In this document: positions 1-7,012 of the stretch, piece after piece
Layout of the letters: the number at the start of each line of letters is the position of its first letter
Numbering within the stretch: the stretch's first letter is position 1
Assembly: GCA_012511355.1 (NCBI GenBank)
Contig: JAAZGG010000076.1
Coordinates: 1 to 11,403 of the forward strand
Origin: a bacterium
Lineage (GTDB): Bacteria; Bacillota_I; Bacilli_A; RFN20; UBA1709
Direction of reading: 5' to 3'
Length of the DNA: 11,403 nt
Program-made: the position numbers and the translations under genes
Notes under the pieces: generated by a model
The model's database searches: none
What the model saw: the letters and a program-made list of their open reading frames with translations, nothing else
Told to the model about the DNA's origin: nothing

Positions 1-53
1 TGTTAGAGGAATTAGATGACGTGCAAGAGGTTTATCATAACGTCGAACTGTAG
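1..53 (+). CDS. C-terminal end of a YebC/PmpR (TACO1) family protein, partial
   Basis: Only the last 16 codons and a TAG stop (51-53) are inside the window; the rest lies upstream. The frame starting at base 3 reads LEELDDVQEVYHNVEL, which closely resembles the conserved C-terminus of YebC/PmpR proteins (an acidic LEELDDVQ-VY-N tail). YebC-family proteins are known as transcription or translation factors; recent work links them to translation through difficult sequences such as proline runs. A short hairpin follows at 74-89. The call rests on one short motif, so it is likely but not certain. Confidence 0.75.
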   Translation, partial: LEELDDVQEVYHNVEL

Positions 54-73
54 CAAAGCCCAAGTTAAAGAAA

Positions 74-95
74 GGACAATTATTTGTCCAATTTT
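74..95 (+). terminator. Weak hairpin with short T run after the yebC-like gene
   Basis: The arms GGACAA (74-79) and TTGTCC (84-89) form a perfect 6-bp stem with a 4-base loop, followed by AATTTT. The T run is short and interrupted, so this is at best a weak intrinsic terminator for the upstream gene. Confidence 0.35.
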
Positions 96-98
96 CGG

Positions 99-126
99 TT
101 GAACTTAGGCTAGAGGGATTTAAAAT
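99..126 (+). promoter_or_regulatory. Predicted sigma-A-type promoter for the whiA operon
   Basis: A -35-like TTGAAC (99-104) and a -10-like TAAAAT (121-126) are separated by 16 bp. Transcription would start near 132-134, just before the hairpin at 137-168, so a transcript from here carries that hairpin at its very 5' end. Confidence 0.5.
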
Positions 127-136
127 CGAAAGTTAT

Positions 137-168
137 AAATAGGTGGGCTAGCCTTCCTATTTTTATTT
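137..168 (+). terminator. Terminator-like hairpin in the whiA leader (terminator or attenuator)
   Basis: AAATAGG (137-143) pairs with CCTATTT (156-162). GG/CC pairing inside extends the stem, and a T-rich tail (160-168) follows. It could end transcription from the yebC-like gene. Because a plausible promoter lies just upstream (99-126), it could instead act as an attenuator or 5' stability hairpin for the whiA transcript. It ends 4 bases before the whiA ribosome binding site. Confidence 0.5.
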
Positions 169-187
169 CATAAAGGAGGGATCTTCG

Positions 188-1162
188 TTGAAGAAAGTCG
201 TCTCATTTACCAAAGTCGTTAAAGAAGAAGTCTCTCTTTACGAGGGTTGGGAAGTTGCTGATTATCGAGCTTTGTTATCAAGTTTTATTAAGATAAACGG
301 TCATTTATTGCTGCGCAACAATGAATGGTTGATTTTTATTCGCAGTGAAAACATTAAAGTTGCTAAACTAATTATTAAGTTATTAAAAAAACTTTATCCC
401 GAAAGTCAACAACGCATCATTATCAGCGAGAAAAAGAAACTTCGGGTAAATAGTGATAACAAGGTTGTTAATATTGAGGTGCAAAATGGAGTCAAAGAAA
501 TTCTAAAAGAATTAGCGATTTATAGTGAAGAAAAGGGTTTTACCCTTTTACCAGCCATGTCTTATTTTAAAAACATGGAGATGCGGAAAGCTTATTTAGC
601 AGGAGCCTTTCTTGCTAGTGGGAGTGTAAATTCTCCGCAAACCAAAAATTATCATTTAGAAATCGCGGTTGAGACTAAGACGTTAGCGACTTACCTTCAA
701 AGGTTATTGAAAAAGTTCTATCTGGAAGCCAAACTCATCAAAAGACGCAAACAAATTGTGGTCTATCTTAAGAAGAGTGATCAAATAGCTGATTTTTTGA
801 AGATGATTGGCGCTTGGAATAGTTTGCTTCATTACGAAGGAATAAGGATCCAACGCGATCAGTATAACTCGCTTAATCGCCTTTATAACTGTGAGATTGC
901 TAATGAAAGGCGGGCTTTAGAAAAAGGCAATGAGCAGGCCGCTTTGATTGACTGGTATGCCAGCAAAATTGGTTTAGAAAAATTAGATCCCCCTTTAAGA
1001 ATAGTAGCGGAAGCTAGACTTAGTAATCCTGATGCCACCTATTTAGAGTTAACCGATTACATTCGGAAAAATAAAGGTGTTAGCTTATCAAAATCCGGCT
1101 TGTCTTACCGTTTAACTAAATTAATCAATGAATTAGAGACACTGAAAGGAATAAGAAAATGA
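188..1162 (+). CDS. whiA: WhiA, DNA-binding division/sporulation regulator
   Basis: WhiA proteins are DNA-binding regulators of Gram-positive bacteria: sporulation-septation control in Streptomyces, division and chromosome segregation in Bacillus. The 324-residue product has the usual family length. Visible features are the N-terminal SFTKVVKEEV motif (residues 6-15), a degenerate LAGLIDADG-type homing-endonuclease-like segment (LAGAFLASGSV, 137-147), and a C-terminal helix-turn-helix region (about 268-315) with LDPPLRIVAEARL-NPDA and SKSGLSYRL. The start is TTG, chosen because AAAGGAGGG (172-180) lies 7 bases upstream. The TGA stop overlaps the ATG of the next gene (ATGA), so the two are probably translationally coupled. 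In Bacillus, whiA sits with yvcJ/yvcK genes; here its neighbours are a small regulator and release-factor genes. The family assignment is secure. Confidence 0.93.
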   Translation: MKKVVSFTKVVKEEVSLYEGWEVADYRALLSSFIKINGHLLLRNNEWLIFIRSENIKVAKLIIKLLKKLYPESQQRIIISEKKKLRVNSDNKVVNIEVQNGVKEILKELAIYSEEKGFTLLPAMSYFKNMEMRKAYLAGAFLASGSVNSPQTKNYHLEIAVETKTLATYLQRLLKKFYLEAKLIKRRKQIVVYLKKSDQIADFLKMIGAWNSLLHYEGIRIQRDQYNSLNRLYNCEIANERRALEKGNEQAALIDWYASKIGLEKLDPPLRIVAEARLSNPDATYLELTDYIRKNKGVSLSKSGLSYRLTKLINELETLKGIRK

Positions 1163-1371
1163 AAAAAACAGTTGAACAAATCTTTGGAGAAAGAGTTAGA
1201 AGTTTAAGAATGATTGCTAAAATTTCACAAGAAGAATTAGCCTTTCGGGCGGATTTGAATCGCAACTATATCTCTGATATAGAATGTGGTCGTCGCAATG
1301 TTTCTTTAAAGTCCATTGAGAAAATCGCTAAAGGGCTAAACGTCAGTATTGACGCTTTGTTTATTGAGTAA
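1159..1371 (+). CDS. Small XRE/Cro-CI-type helix-turn-helix regulator
   Basis: This 70-residue protein is almost entirely one HTH_3 (Xre/Cro) domain. The recognition-helix region reads QEELAFRADLNRNYISDIECGRRNVSLKSI, split here as residues 24-37 (QEELAFRADLNRNY) and 38-53; the SxIExGxRNxSLxxxxKIAxxL pattern is typical of standalone XRE proteins and of restriction-modification controller (C) proteins. It has no sensor or oligomerisation domain beyond the short C-terminal helix. The ATG overlaps the whiA stop by 4 bases, with AGGA about 8 bases upstream, and the prfA ribosome binding site follows directly after the TAA stop. It is therefore inside the whiA-prfA-prmC operon. No methylase or endonuclease gene is nearby, so a C-protein role is not supported. 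Its targets cannot be read from the sequence. Confidence 0.85.
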   Translation: MKKTVEQIFGERVRSLRMIAKISQEELAFRADLNRNYISDIECGRRNVSLKSIEKIAKGLNVSIDALFIE

Positions 1372-1386
1372 AAGGAGTTGATATTG

Positions 1387-2466
1387 ATGGATGAAAAGAT
1401 GATTGAAAGATTGGAAACAATTCTCAAACGGTCAATATATTTAGAAAAAATGATGCAACTACCAAGTGTGGCTGAAGATTTTCAGCGTTATAAACTCTAC
1501 GCTAAAGAACACACTAATCTTGAAGAAATTGCTAGTGCTTATAAGAAATATAAAGAGGCCTGTCAAGCTAGAGAGGATGCTTTAATATTAGAAAAGGATA
1601 ACGATCCTGCCATTTCTAAACTAGCGAAAGAAGAACTGGAAAAAGCGGAAGAAAAAGTAGCTAAATTAACCGAAGAACTTCAATTTTTACTGCTTCCTAA
1701 AGACCCCAATGATGAGAAGAATATCATTATGGAAATTCGTGGGGCAGCTGGCGGGGATGAAGGTAATATTTTCGCAGGCGATCTATTAAGGATGTATGGC
1801 AAGTATTGTGATGCCAAAGGCTGGCATTATGAGATGGTTGATTATAATGAAAGTGCCGCTGGGGGTTTTGCTTTCGTTTCGATAATGATTAAAGGTAAGC
1901 GCGTTTATTCTGAGTTAAAGTATGAATCCGGGGCCCATCGAGTTCAAAGGGTACCAAAGACCGAGGCTTCTGGTCGTATCCATACTTCAACAGCGACGGT
2001 GATCGTCATGCCTGAAGCCGATGAAGTCGATGTTCAAATTAATCCAGCGGAATTACAAATTGACACTTATCGTGCTAGTGGAGCGGGTGGGCAACATATC
2101 AATAAAACTGATTCAGCTGTTCGTATAACCCACATTCCTAGTGGAATAGTCGTAACTTGTCAAGATGGCCGCTCCCAAATTGAAAACCGTGAGAAGGCCA
2201 TGGCTGTTTTAAGGACACGCCTTTACGATAAGATGAAAGAAGAGGATGAATTAGCTAGGGGAGCTGAGCGACGTTCCAAGATTGGAACAGGCGATCGCAG
2301 TGAAAAGATTAGAACATATAATTATCCTCAAAATCGGGTAACCGATCATCGAATTGGTTTAAGTTTGCAACAATTGGATCGCATAATGGAAGGGGATCTT
2401 TCTACTCTATTAAGTGCTCTAATTAATGAGGACCAAAGACGCAAACTTCTGGGGCAAAGTTTATAA
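1387..2466 (+). CDS. prfA: Peptide chain release factor 1 (RF1)
   Basis: RF1 recognises UAA and UAG in the ribosomal A site and triggers peptide release. The product has the family's full length, about 359 residues. Key elements are the GGQ peptidyl-hydrolysis motif in [12 protein letters not shown] (Gln about residue 236), the P-x-T codon-recognition tripeptide as PKT (about 190-192) inside [19 protein letters not shown], and the [11 protein letters not shown] core segment. An upstream in-frame TTG at 1378 is too close to the AAAGGAG at 1371-1377; the ATG at 1387 is 9 bases downstream of it and fits better (a TTG at 1384 is possible). The TAA stop overlaps the prmC ATG by one base (TAATG). 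The P-x-T rather than SPF tripeptide separates it from RF2. Confidence 0.95.
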   Translation: MDEKMIERLETILKRSIYLEKMMQLPSVAEDFQRYKLYAKEHTNLEEIASAYKKYKEACQAREDALILEKDNDPAISKLAKEELEKAEEKVAKLTEELQFLLLPKDPNDEKNIIMEIRGAAGGDEGNIFAGDLLRMYGKYCDAKGWHYEMVDYNESAAGGFAFVSIMIKGKRVYSELKYESGAHRVQRVPKTEASGRIHTSTATVIVMPEADEVDVQINPAELQIDTYRASGAGGQHINKTDSAVRITHIPSGIVVTCQDGRSQIENREKAMAVLRTRLYDKMKEEDELARGAERRSKIGTGDRSEKIRTYNYPQNRVTDHRIGLSLQQLDRIMEGDLSTLLSALINEDQRRKLLGQSL

Positions 2467-3287
2467 TGGCAAATTATCGTGCTTTTAAAGAACACTTTAT
2501 TGAGAAAGCTAAGTTATGCAAAAAAGATGCCAATGTTTGGAAACTTCTGCTAGCAGATACTTTAGGTTGTCCTTATGACAAGGTCATTTTAAAACTTGAT
2601 CAGCAGATATCAGAGTGGCAACTAGAGTGGTTAGAAATCCTTAGTGAGCGCTACTTTCAAGGCGAAGCCATTCAATACCTTTTAGGTTATTGTTATTTTT
2701 ATGGTTTAAAATTCCATGTTAATCCCAAGGTTTTGATTCCTCGTTTTGTTACTGAAGAATTGGTGGCTTGGGTTTTAGAAGATAATAAAGAAGATAGGCT
2801 CAGTTTGGTTGATGTGGGGACAGGTAGTGGGAATATCGCTCTGGCTTTGAAATCCCAACGTCCAAACTGGGAGATTAAAGGCACGGATGTTTATTCAGAG
2901 GCTTTAGAAGTTGCTAAACTCAATGCCCGCTTTTTAAGTTTAGATGTCACTTTTTTAGAAAGTGATTTTTTAAGTGCGATTGCAAAAATGGATATTGTTG
3001 TTTCTAATCCTCCTTACATTGCCCCCAATGATCCTGAGGTTGATTTAGAGGTTTTAAACAACGAACCTAGACAGGCTTTATTTACAGAAGATGAAAAAGG
3101 TCTTGCTTCTTATGAGAGAATTTTTCAGCAATTAAAAAGTAGACCATTTAAATTGGCCTACTTTGAATTCGGTTATCGTCAAAAAGCGGATTTAGAACAA
3201 CTATTAGCCACGTTTTCTTATAAACACTATGAATTTAGAAAAGATATTACAGGTAAAGATCGCTTTCTAAAAATTTATAACACCTAG
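2466..3287 (+). CDS. prmC: Release factor glutamine methyltransferase PrmC (HemK)
   Basis: PrmC uses S-adenosylmethionine to N5-methylate the glutamine of the GGQ motif in release factors, so it acts on the product of the gene directly upstream. The 273-residue protein shows the N-terminal helical RF-binding region, the linker QYLLGYCYFYGLKF-V-VLIPR (about 70-93), the SAM-binding loop VDVGTGSGNIAL (115-126) and the catalytic NPPY motif (181-184). The usual LIPRPETE segment reads LIPRFVTEE here, a small deviation. The start codon overlaps the prfA stop by one base, implying translational coupling. The TAG stop lies in a CTAG palindrome shared with the stop of the convergent kinase gene. Confidence 0.93.
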   Translation: MANYRAFKEHFIEKAKLCKKDANVWKLLLADTLGCPYDKVILKLDQQISEWQLEWLEILSERYFQGEAIQYLLGYCYFYGLKFHVNPKVLIPRFVTEELVAWVLEDNKEDRLSLVDVGTGSGNIALALKSQRPNWEIKGTDVYSEALEVAKLNARFLSLDVTFLESDFLSAIAKMDIVVSNPPYIAPNDPEVDLEVLNNEPRQALFTEDEKGLASYERIFQQLKSRPFKLAYFEFGYRQKADLEQLLATFSYKHYEFRKDITGKDRFLKIYNT

Positions 3288-4924
3288 ACATTATGGAAAC
3301 AACTACCACCGATAAACTCTCTTAATAAAGAGTTACAGGGCACAAGTTCATCCTCAATATCGCCAAATAACTTGAGATACTTAATTAAGGCGTTGGCATC
3401 AATATAATATTCGCTATCCTTACTTATGCTTTGAAGTAGAGGTAAGGCGTGTTTTTTGAGTACGCACAATTCGTAGACGAGATCGGAGTTAAAGACAAAG
3501 TCAACACCTTCTTGGTTGTCGTAAATCCAGCGGAACTCCCCTCTACGCACCGAGTTCCAGATAGCGATTGTTCTTTCGGCTGTAAAACCGCGGAAGCTAT
3601 GATCGCGAACTAAACGTCTTAACTGTCTTAGTTGAGTGCTGCTGATGGGGGAGTGATTATCGATATTCAATTGAGAGTGCGGAGCGATATAGATTTTAAA
3701 TTTTTGCATCCGGGGGATAGAAACAGTTAAAGCATCGTTTAAGGCGTGGATGCCTTCAATGATAATAGGTTGACCTTCGGAGATTTTCATCTTTTTGCCG
3801 ATTTCTCTTTTCCCTGTTACAAAATTAAAACTTGGAGTCTCAACTTCTTCACCGTTGATTAAAGCTACGAGATGTTGGTTAAAAAGATCAACATCAATGG
3901 TGTTGATATGTTCATAGTCAAAACTACCATCTTCATCTGGGACGAGTGAAGCGCGATCGACATAATAATCATCAATTGATAGTTTTACCGGTTTAATACC
4001 TTTGATCATCAACTGAATGCGCAAGCGGTTGGAAAAAGTGGTTTTGCCACTAGAAGAAGGGCCGGCGATAGCAATGATTTTAATCCGATCAATATTGCGC
4101 GAGATACGATCGGCTAGAATAGACAAACTGGTGTTGTGTAAAGCCTCGCACATATTGACGAAATCAATCTTTTCGCTGTTATTGAGATTGGAATTAATTT
4201 CAGCAATGTTTTCGGCATGACATCTGAAAGCCCATTTGCTGGCTCTTTTTAAAGTTTCGCCATAAGTGGGTTCATCGACAAAGGGCGGTATTTCTCCATT
4301 TAGTTCAGCACGGGGATACTGCAAGACTATCCCTGGAGAATAAAGCCTTAATTTATAGTTACCTAGATAACCAGTAGAGGGAACCATGTAACTATAAAGA
4401 TAATTGATATATGAGGCACATTGATAGAGGTGCACGGTTTTCTCGGGTCGATATTGCAAGATATCGATTTTGTCATACATTTTATTTTTCTCATAGATTA
4501 TTCTAGCTTCTTCATTGCTTACTACCTTGCGAGTAATGGGGAGATCTAAAGAGACTAAACGTTGCATCTCTAAATCGATTTCTCTTAACATGGAAGAATT
4601 GAAACGGGTATCAGTTTCAAGAATGCGGCAAAAAATAGAACGTGAAATATGATAAGAAAATTTAATATGTAAATCAGGATAGAGATAATTGGCCGCCATG
4701 GCAAAAAGATAGCGCAGGGAACTTTCATAAATGCGCATGGCATCATCATCATTCATACGGACAAATTCGATGGTGGCATCATAATAGACTTCAAAAGTTA
4801 ACTCCCGCATCCGATTGTTAACTTTGCAGGCGATAATACTATAATCGCGGGGTTGTATTAAATCTAAAACTCGGACTTTCTTTTCAAAAGTTTTTTCTTC
4901 TCCATTGAGCTTAATTGTAAACAT
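3284..4924 (-). CDS. Nucleoside (uridine-like) kinase with N-terminal TGS and ThrRS-like domains
   Basis: The product is about 546 residues. An N-terminal TGS domain (about 1-60, MFTIKLNGEEKTFEKKV) is followed by a region resembling the second additional (editing) domain of threonyl-tRNA synthetase. The C-terminal half is a phosphoribulokinase/uridine kinase-type P-loop NTPase with the Walker A motif GPSSSGKTT (about 288-296), SIDDYYVDR (about 316-324), FDYEHINTID and EGIHAL. This fusion is known in Bacillota and is usually annotated as a uridine or nucleoside kinase; the substrate is not certain. Where ThrRS has its HxxxH editing motif the matching stretch reads RYLFAMA, so tRNA editing is unlikely. 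An ATG 18 bases further upstream (4942) lacks a ribosome binding site; the chosen ATG has AAAAGGA 8 bases upstream and begins exactly at the TGS domain. The TAG stop overlaps the prmC stop. Confidence 0.88.
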   Translation of the reverse strand: MFTIKLNGEEKTFEKKVRVLDLIQPRDYSIIACKVNNRMRELTFEVYYDATIEFVRMNDDDAMRIYESSLRYLFAMAANYLYPDLHIKFSYHISRSIFCRILETDTRFNSSMLREIDLEMQRLVSLDLPITRKVVSNEEARIIYEKNKMYDKIDILQYRPEKTVHLYQCASYINYLYSYMVPSTGYLGNYKLRLYSPGIVLQYPRAELNGEIPPFVDEPTYGETLKRASKWAFRCHAENIAEINSNLNNSEKIDFVNMCEALHNTSLSILADRISRNIDRIKIIAIAGPSSSGKTTFSNRLRIQLMIKGIKPVKLSIDDYYVDRASLVPDEDGSFDYEHINTIDVDLFNQHLVALINGEEVETPSFNFVTGKREIGKKMKISEGQPIIIEGIHALNDALTVSIPRMQKFKIYIAPHSQLNIDNHSPISSTQLRQLRRLVRDHSFRGFTAERTIAIWNSVRRGEFRWIYDNQEGVDFVFNSDLVYELCVLKKHALPLLQSISKDSEYYIDANALIKYLKLFGDIEDELVPCNSLLREFIGGSCFHNV

Positions 4925-4951
4925 TTTATCATTCCTTTTCATTCGGCATTT

Positions 4952-4980
4952 ATTTTATAATAGATGGAATAAAAAGGCAA
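4952..4980 (-). promoter_or_regulatory. Predicted promoter of the nucleoside kinase gene
   Basis: Read on the - strand, a -35-like TTGCCT (4975-4980) and a -10-like TAAAAT (4952-4957) are 17 bp apart. The leader would be short, about 20 bases, before the ATG at 4924. Confidence 0.55.
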
Positions 4981-4993
4981 CATTTTAAAATTG

Positions 4994-5023
4994 TTTTCAA
5001 GCTTCCACAATTTCTAGTATAAT
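4994..5023 (+). promoter_or_regulatory. Predicted promoter of the HAD hydrolase gene
   Basis: A perfect TATAAT (5018-5023) follows a -35-like TTTTCA (4994-4999) with an 18-bp spacer. It is divergent from the kinase promoter and lies 20 bases before the ATG at 5043, with AGGAG (5031-5035) as the ribosome binding site. Confidence 0.6.
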
Positions 5024-5042
5024 CTAGACCAGGAGTGATCAA

Positions 5043-5684
5043 ATGAACTACGATTACATTTTATGGGATTGGAATGGCACAATTATCGATGATCGCCAGT
5101 TGTGTTTAGATATTCTTAACTACATGCTTGTAGAACATGGTGTAAAGCCGGTGACCATGGCTCAGTATCAAAACTTTTTTGGTTTCCCAGTCATTGATTA
5201 CTACCGTAAAGCCGGTTTTGATTTTAGCCGTTATAGTTATGACAGTCTAGCCCAGGAGTTTATTGAGCTCTACCAAAAGCGCAGTTTGAAAGTTGGACTG
5301 GTAAAAGACAGTTTAGAAACGATAAAAGAACTTCATAAGCGAGGCTATAAGCAAATTGTTTTCTCAGCTTCCGAAATCAACAATCTCAATGAACAAATAG
5401 ATAGTTATCAATTACGGGGTTATTTTAAAGAGGCTCTTGGTATTTCCAATATTCATGCTAAAAGTAAATTAGACTTGGGTCTTAATTGGTTAGATGGCCT
5501 TAAAAATAAAAAACCTCGTTTATTAATGATTGGGGATTCCATTCATGATTACGAGGTTGCACAGGCCCTAGGGGCTGATTGTGTTTTGATTAGTATGGGC
5601 TCGCATCAAAGCACTAAGCGCCTAGAAGAAACAGGAGCTCAAGTTTTTACTTCTGCTAAGCAAGTATTGACTTTTTTAATTTAA
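5043..5684 (+). CDS. HAD-superfamily hydrolase, phosphoglycolate-phosphatase-like
   Basis: The 213-residue protein has the HAD fold signature. Motif I is DWNGT with the nucleophile Asp at residue 9; a helical cap follows (about 15-85); motif II is the Ser region of IVFSAS (105-110); a motif III lysine lies near 140-142; and motif IV is GDSIHD (164-169) with two metal-binding Asp. The arrangement resembles Gph/PGP-type small-molecule phosphatases. The second motif I residue, usually the general acid/base Asp, is Asn (N11); this DWNGT form occurs in some HAD families, so activity cannot be assumed or excluded. The substrate is unknown. The TAA stop lies in a TTAA palindrome shared with the stop of the convergent S66 gene. 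Confidence 0.85.
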   Translation: MNYDYILWDWNGTIIDDRQLCLDILNYMLVEHGVKPVTMAQYQNFFGFPVIDYYRKAGFDFSRYSYDSLAQEFIELYQKRSLKVGLVKDSLETIKELHKRGYKQIVFSASEINNLNEQIDSYQLRGYFKEALGISNIHAKSKLDLGLNWLDGLKNKKPRLLMIGDSIHDYEVAQALGADCVLISMGSHQSTKRLEETGAQVFTSAKQVLTFLI

Positions 5685-6706
5685 AATTTTAAAAATTCAA
5701 TCGTTCCCTTACCATCCCGATAACAAATGCGGGAATAGCTACCATTGACTAGGGTAATACTGGGTGGAACGTGACCGACATCAACATCATAGAGAACGGG
5801 AACGCCCAAATCTTTTAATTGTCGAGTCAAAGCCTCTTCATATGAAAAGTCATAAAGAGCCTCTCTTTGCAAGGGGCGACCTATAACAAGACCTTTACAG
5901 TATTTAAACCAGCCGGCATTTTTAAGTTGCCATAAAGCGCGACAGGTATCAAGTACTGAAAGATCATAAGTTTCAAGGAACCAGATAATGCCTTCATCTT
6001 TGTAACGTTCAACAAAATCAGCGACTTTGTCATATTTAGTGCCAATTAGAGTTAATAAAACATCAAGACAGCCGCCGATTAAGCGCCCTTCAAGGCTAAT
6101 GGAGCGTTTTTTATCTAAGCTTTTCCATTCACTTTTTTGATCCGCGTTGATGGAGTCAAGAAAATGTCCGCTTTGTTGGCGTAAATCCTCGCTTTGATAA
6201 TAGTCAAAACTATGTTGTAAGCGAATCTTGCCAGTAATAAAATCATAGGTTTGCTTAACAAAGTCATCCCATTTAAGGCAACCAAATTCTGGGAAGTGTG
6301 GGCCATAAAAAGCCGGAATGTCGGCGAGTACTGGTAGTAGAAAAGAAAGGTTGGTATTATCGGAGTAGCCTAAAAGGAATTTAGGATGAGGCGCTTTTTT
6401 GATAACTTCAAAGTCCAAGTAATCGAGAATTTCATTCATGAGTTCGCCACCAGATACTGAAAAAATAAAATCAATGTCTTCGTCCAGCCAAGCCCGCATA
6501 AAATCATCGGCTCGTTCTTTAGGTGGTGCACTTTCTACGCGCATTGAACGAAAGGCTAGTGGTGAAACTTGGATGTTATAGCCAAGTTGTTCAAAGTGTT
6601 TAATCGCCTGTTCTAGACGACTTTTGTAAGGCTCGTCTTGACAGCCAAAAGATGGAGCAATAAGGGCAATTTTAGATTTTGGTTTTAAAAAAGAAAGTTT
6701 ACGCAT
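5681..6706 (-). CDS. S66-family (LD-carboxypeptidase/MccF-like) protein, nucleophile Ser apparently missing
   Basis: S66 peptidases include LdcA, which trims the terminal D-Ala from murein tetrapeptides, and MccF, which cleaves microcin C. At 341 residues this has MccF-like length. Family landmarks are KIALIAPSFG (12-21), SVSGGELMNEILDYLDF (83-99), LLGYSDNTNL (111-120), EGRLIGGCLDVL--LIGTKYD (206-226), FLETYD with the probable catalytic Glu (245), and VGHVPP with the probable catalytic His (312). By eye, the nucleophile Ser of the usual GG-x-x-S motif aligns with Met90. No signal peptide is seen, so it is probably cytoplasmic. The start has GAGGTGAT a few bases upstream. Nearby Ser83 and Ser85 could confuse the alignment. 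True peptidase activity is uncertain; the fold assignment is good. Confidence 0.85.
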   Translation of the reverse strand: MRKLSFLKPKSKIALIAPSFGCQDEPYKSRLEQAIKHFEQLGYNIQVSPLAFRSMRVESAPPKERADDFMRAWLDEDIDFIFSVSGGELMNEILDYLDFEVIKKAPHPKFLLGYSDNTNLSFLLPVLADIPAFYGPHFPEFGCLKWDDFVKQTYDFITGKIRLQHSFDYYQSEDLRQQSGHFLDSINADQKSEWKSLDKKRSISLEGRLIGGCLDVLLTLIGTKYDKVADFVERYKDEGIIWFLETYDLSVLDTCRALWQLKNAGWFKYCKGLVIGRPLQREALYDFSYEEALTRQLKDLGVPVLYDVDVGHVPPSITLVNGSYSRICYRDGKGTIEFLKF

Positions 6707-6738
6707 AATATCACCTCATTATAATCATAACAAAAAAG

Positions 6739-6767
6739 GCCAAAGAAAAACACCGGAGAGCGGTGTT
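6739..6767 (-). terminator. Intrinsic terminator of the tRNA operon
   Basis: On the - strand, AACACCG and CGGTGTT (6761-6767 and 6749-6755) form a 7-bp stem with loop CTCTC, followed by a T-rich tail. It lies 9 bases beyond the CCA end of tRNA-Val and upstream of the S66 gene on the same strand. Confidence 0.8.
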
Positions 6768-6776
6768 ATTTGTTTC

Positions 6777-6852
6777 TGGTGGGAGCTAAGGGGATCGAAC
6801 CCATGACCTTCTGTACGTCAAACAGATGCTCTCCCAGCTGAGCTAAACTCCC
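6777..6852 (-). tRNA. tRNA-Val (anticodon GAC)
   Basis: The 76-base gene folds as a full cloverleaf. The acceptor stem GGGAGTT pairs with AGCTCCC (one G-T pair), followed by discriminator A and an encoded CCA. The anticodon stem TCTGT/ACAGA encloses the loop TTGACGT, giving GAC, which reads GUC and GUU. The T arm carries GGTTCGATCC. It is the second gene of a two-tRNA operon, 8 bases after tRNA-Thr. Confidence 0.96.
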
Positions 6853-6860
6853 AGAAAAAG

Positions 6861-6936
6861 TGGAGCCGGCTACCGGATTCGAACCAGCGACCCACTGATT
6901 ACGATTCAGTAGCTCTACCAACTGAGCTAAGCCGGC
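6861..6936 (-). tRNA. tRNA-Thr (anticodon CGT)
   Basis: The 76-base gene has a perfect acceptor stem GCCGGCT/AGCCGGC, discriminator T and an encoded CCA. The anticodon stem ACTGA/TCAGT encloses the loop ATCGTAA, giving CGT, which reads only ACG. The T arm carries GGTTCGAATCC. It is the first gene of the operon, about 17 bases from the predicted -10 box. Confidence 0.96.
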
Positions 6937-6952
6937 CTGTAAAAGCATAGTC

Positions 6953-6981
6953 ATTCTATCTAATTTTTTGACAAAATGCAA
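6953..6981 (-). promoter_or_regulatory. Predicted promoter of the tRNA-Thr/tRNA-Val operon
   Basis: On the - strand, TTGCAT (6976-6981) and TAGAAT (6953-6958) are separated by exactly 17 bp. The start would fall near 6946, about 10 bases before mature tRNA-Thr. Confidence 0.7.
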
Positions 6982-7012
6982 GTGCTTTTTAGGATTGCCA
7001 AAACCAGAAATT

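Noticed and set aside
1160..1162. Mollicutes-type code with TGA as Trp
   Set aside because: whiA ends at this TGA in an ATGA overlap with the expected C-terminus, and no gene here has an in-frame TGA.
1159..1371. Restriction-modification controller protein
   Set aside because: No methyltransferase or endonuclease gene is nearby, and the gene is embedded in a housekeeping operon.
1378..1386. Upstream TTG starts for prfA
   Set aside because: The TTG at 1378 directly abuts the AAAGGAG; the ATG at 1387 has better spacing and matches the RF1 N-terminus, though the TTG at 1384 cannot be fully excluded.
4925..4942. Upstream ATG for the nucleoside kinase
   Set aside because: No ribosome binding site precedes it; the ATG at 4922-4924 has AAAAGGA in place and begins the TGS domain.
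6766..6981. A 71-codon open frame on the - strand
   Set aside because: It runs through both tRNA genes and is the typical spurious translation of tRNA sequence (GSNPVAGS-like residues); no ribosome binding site or protein family fits.
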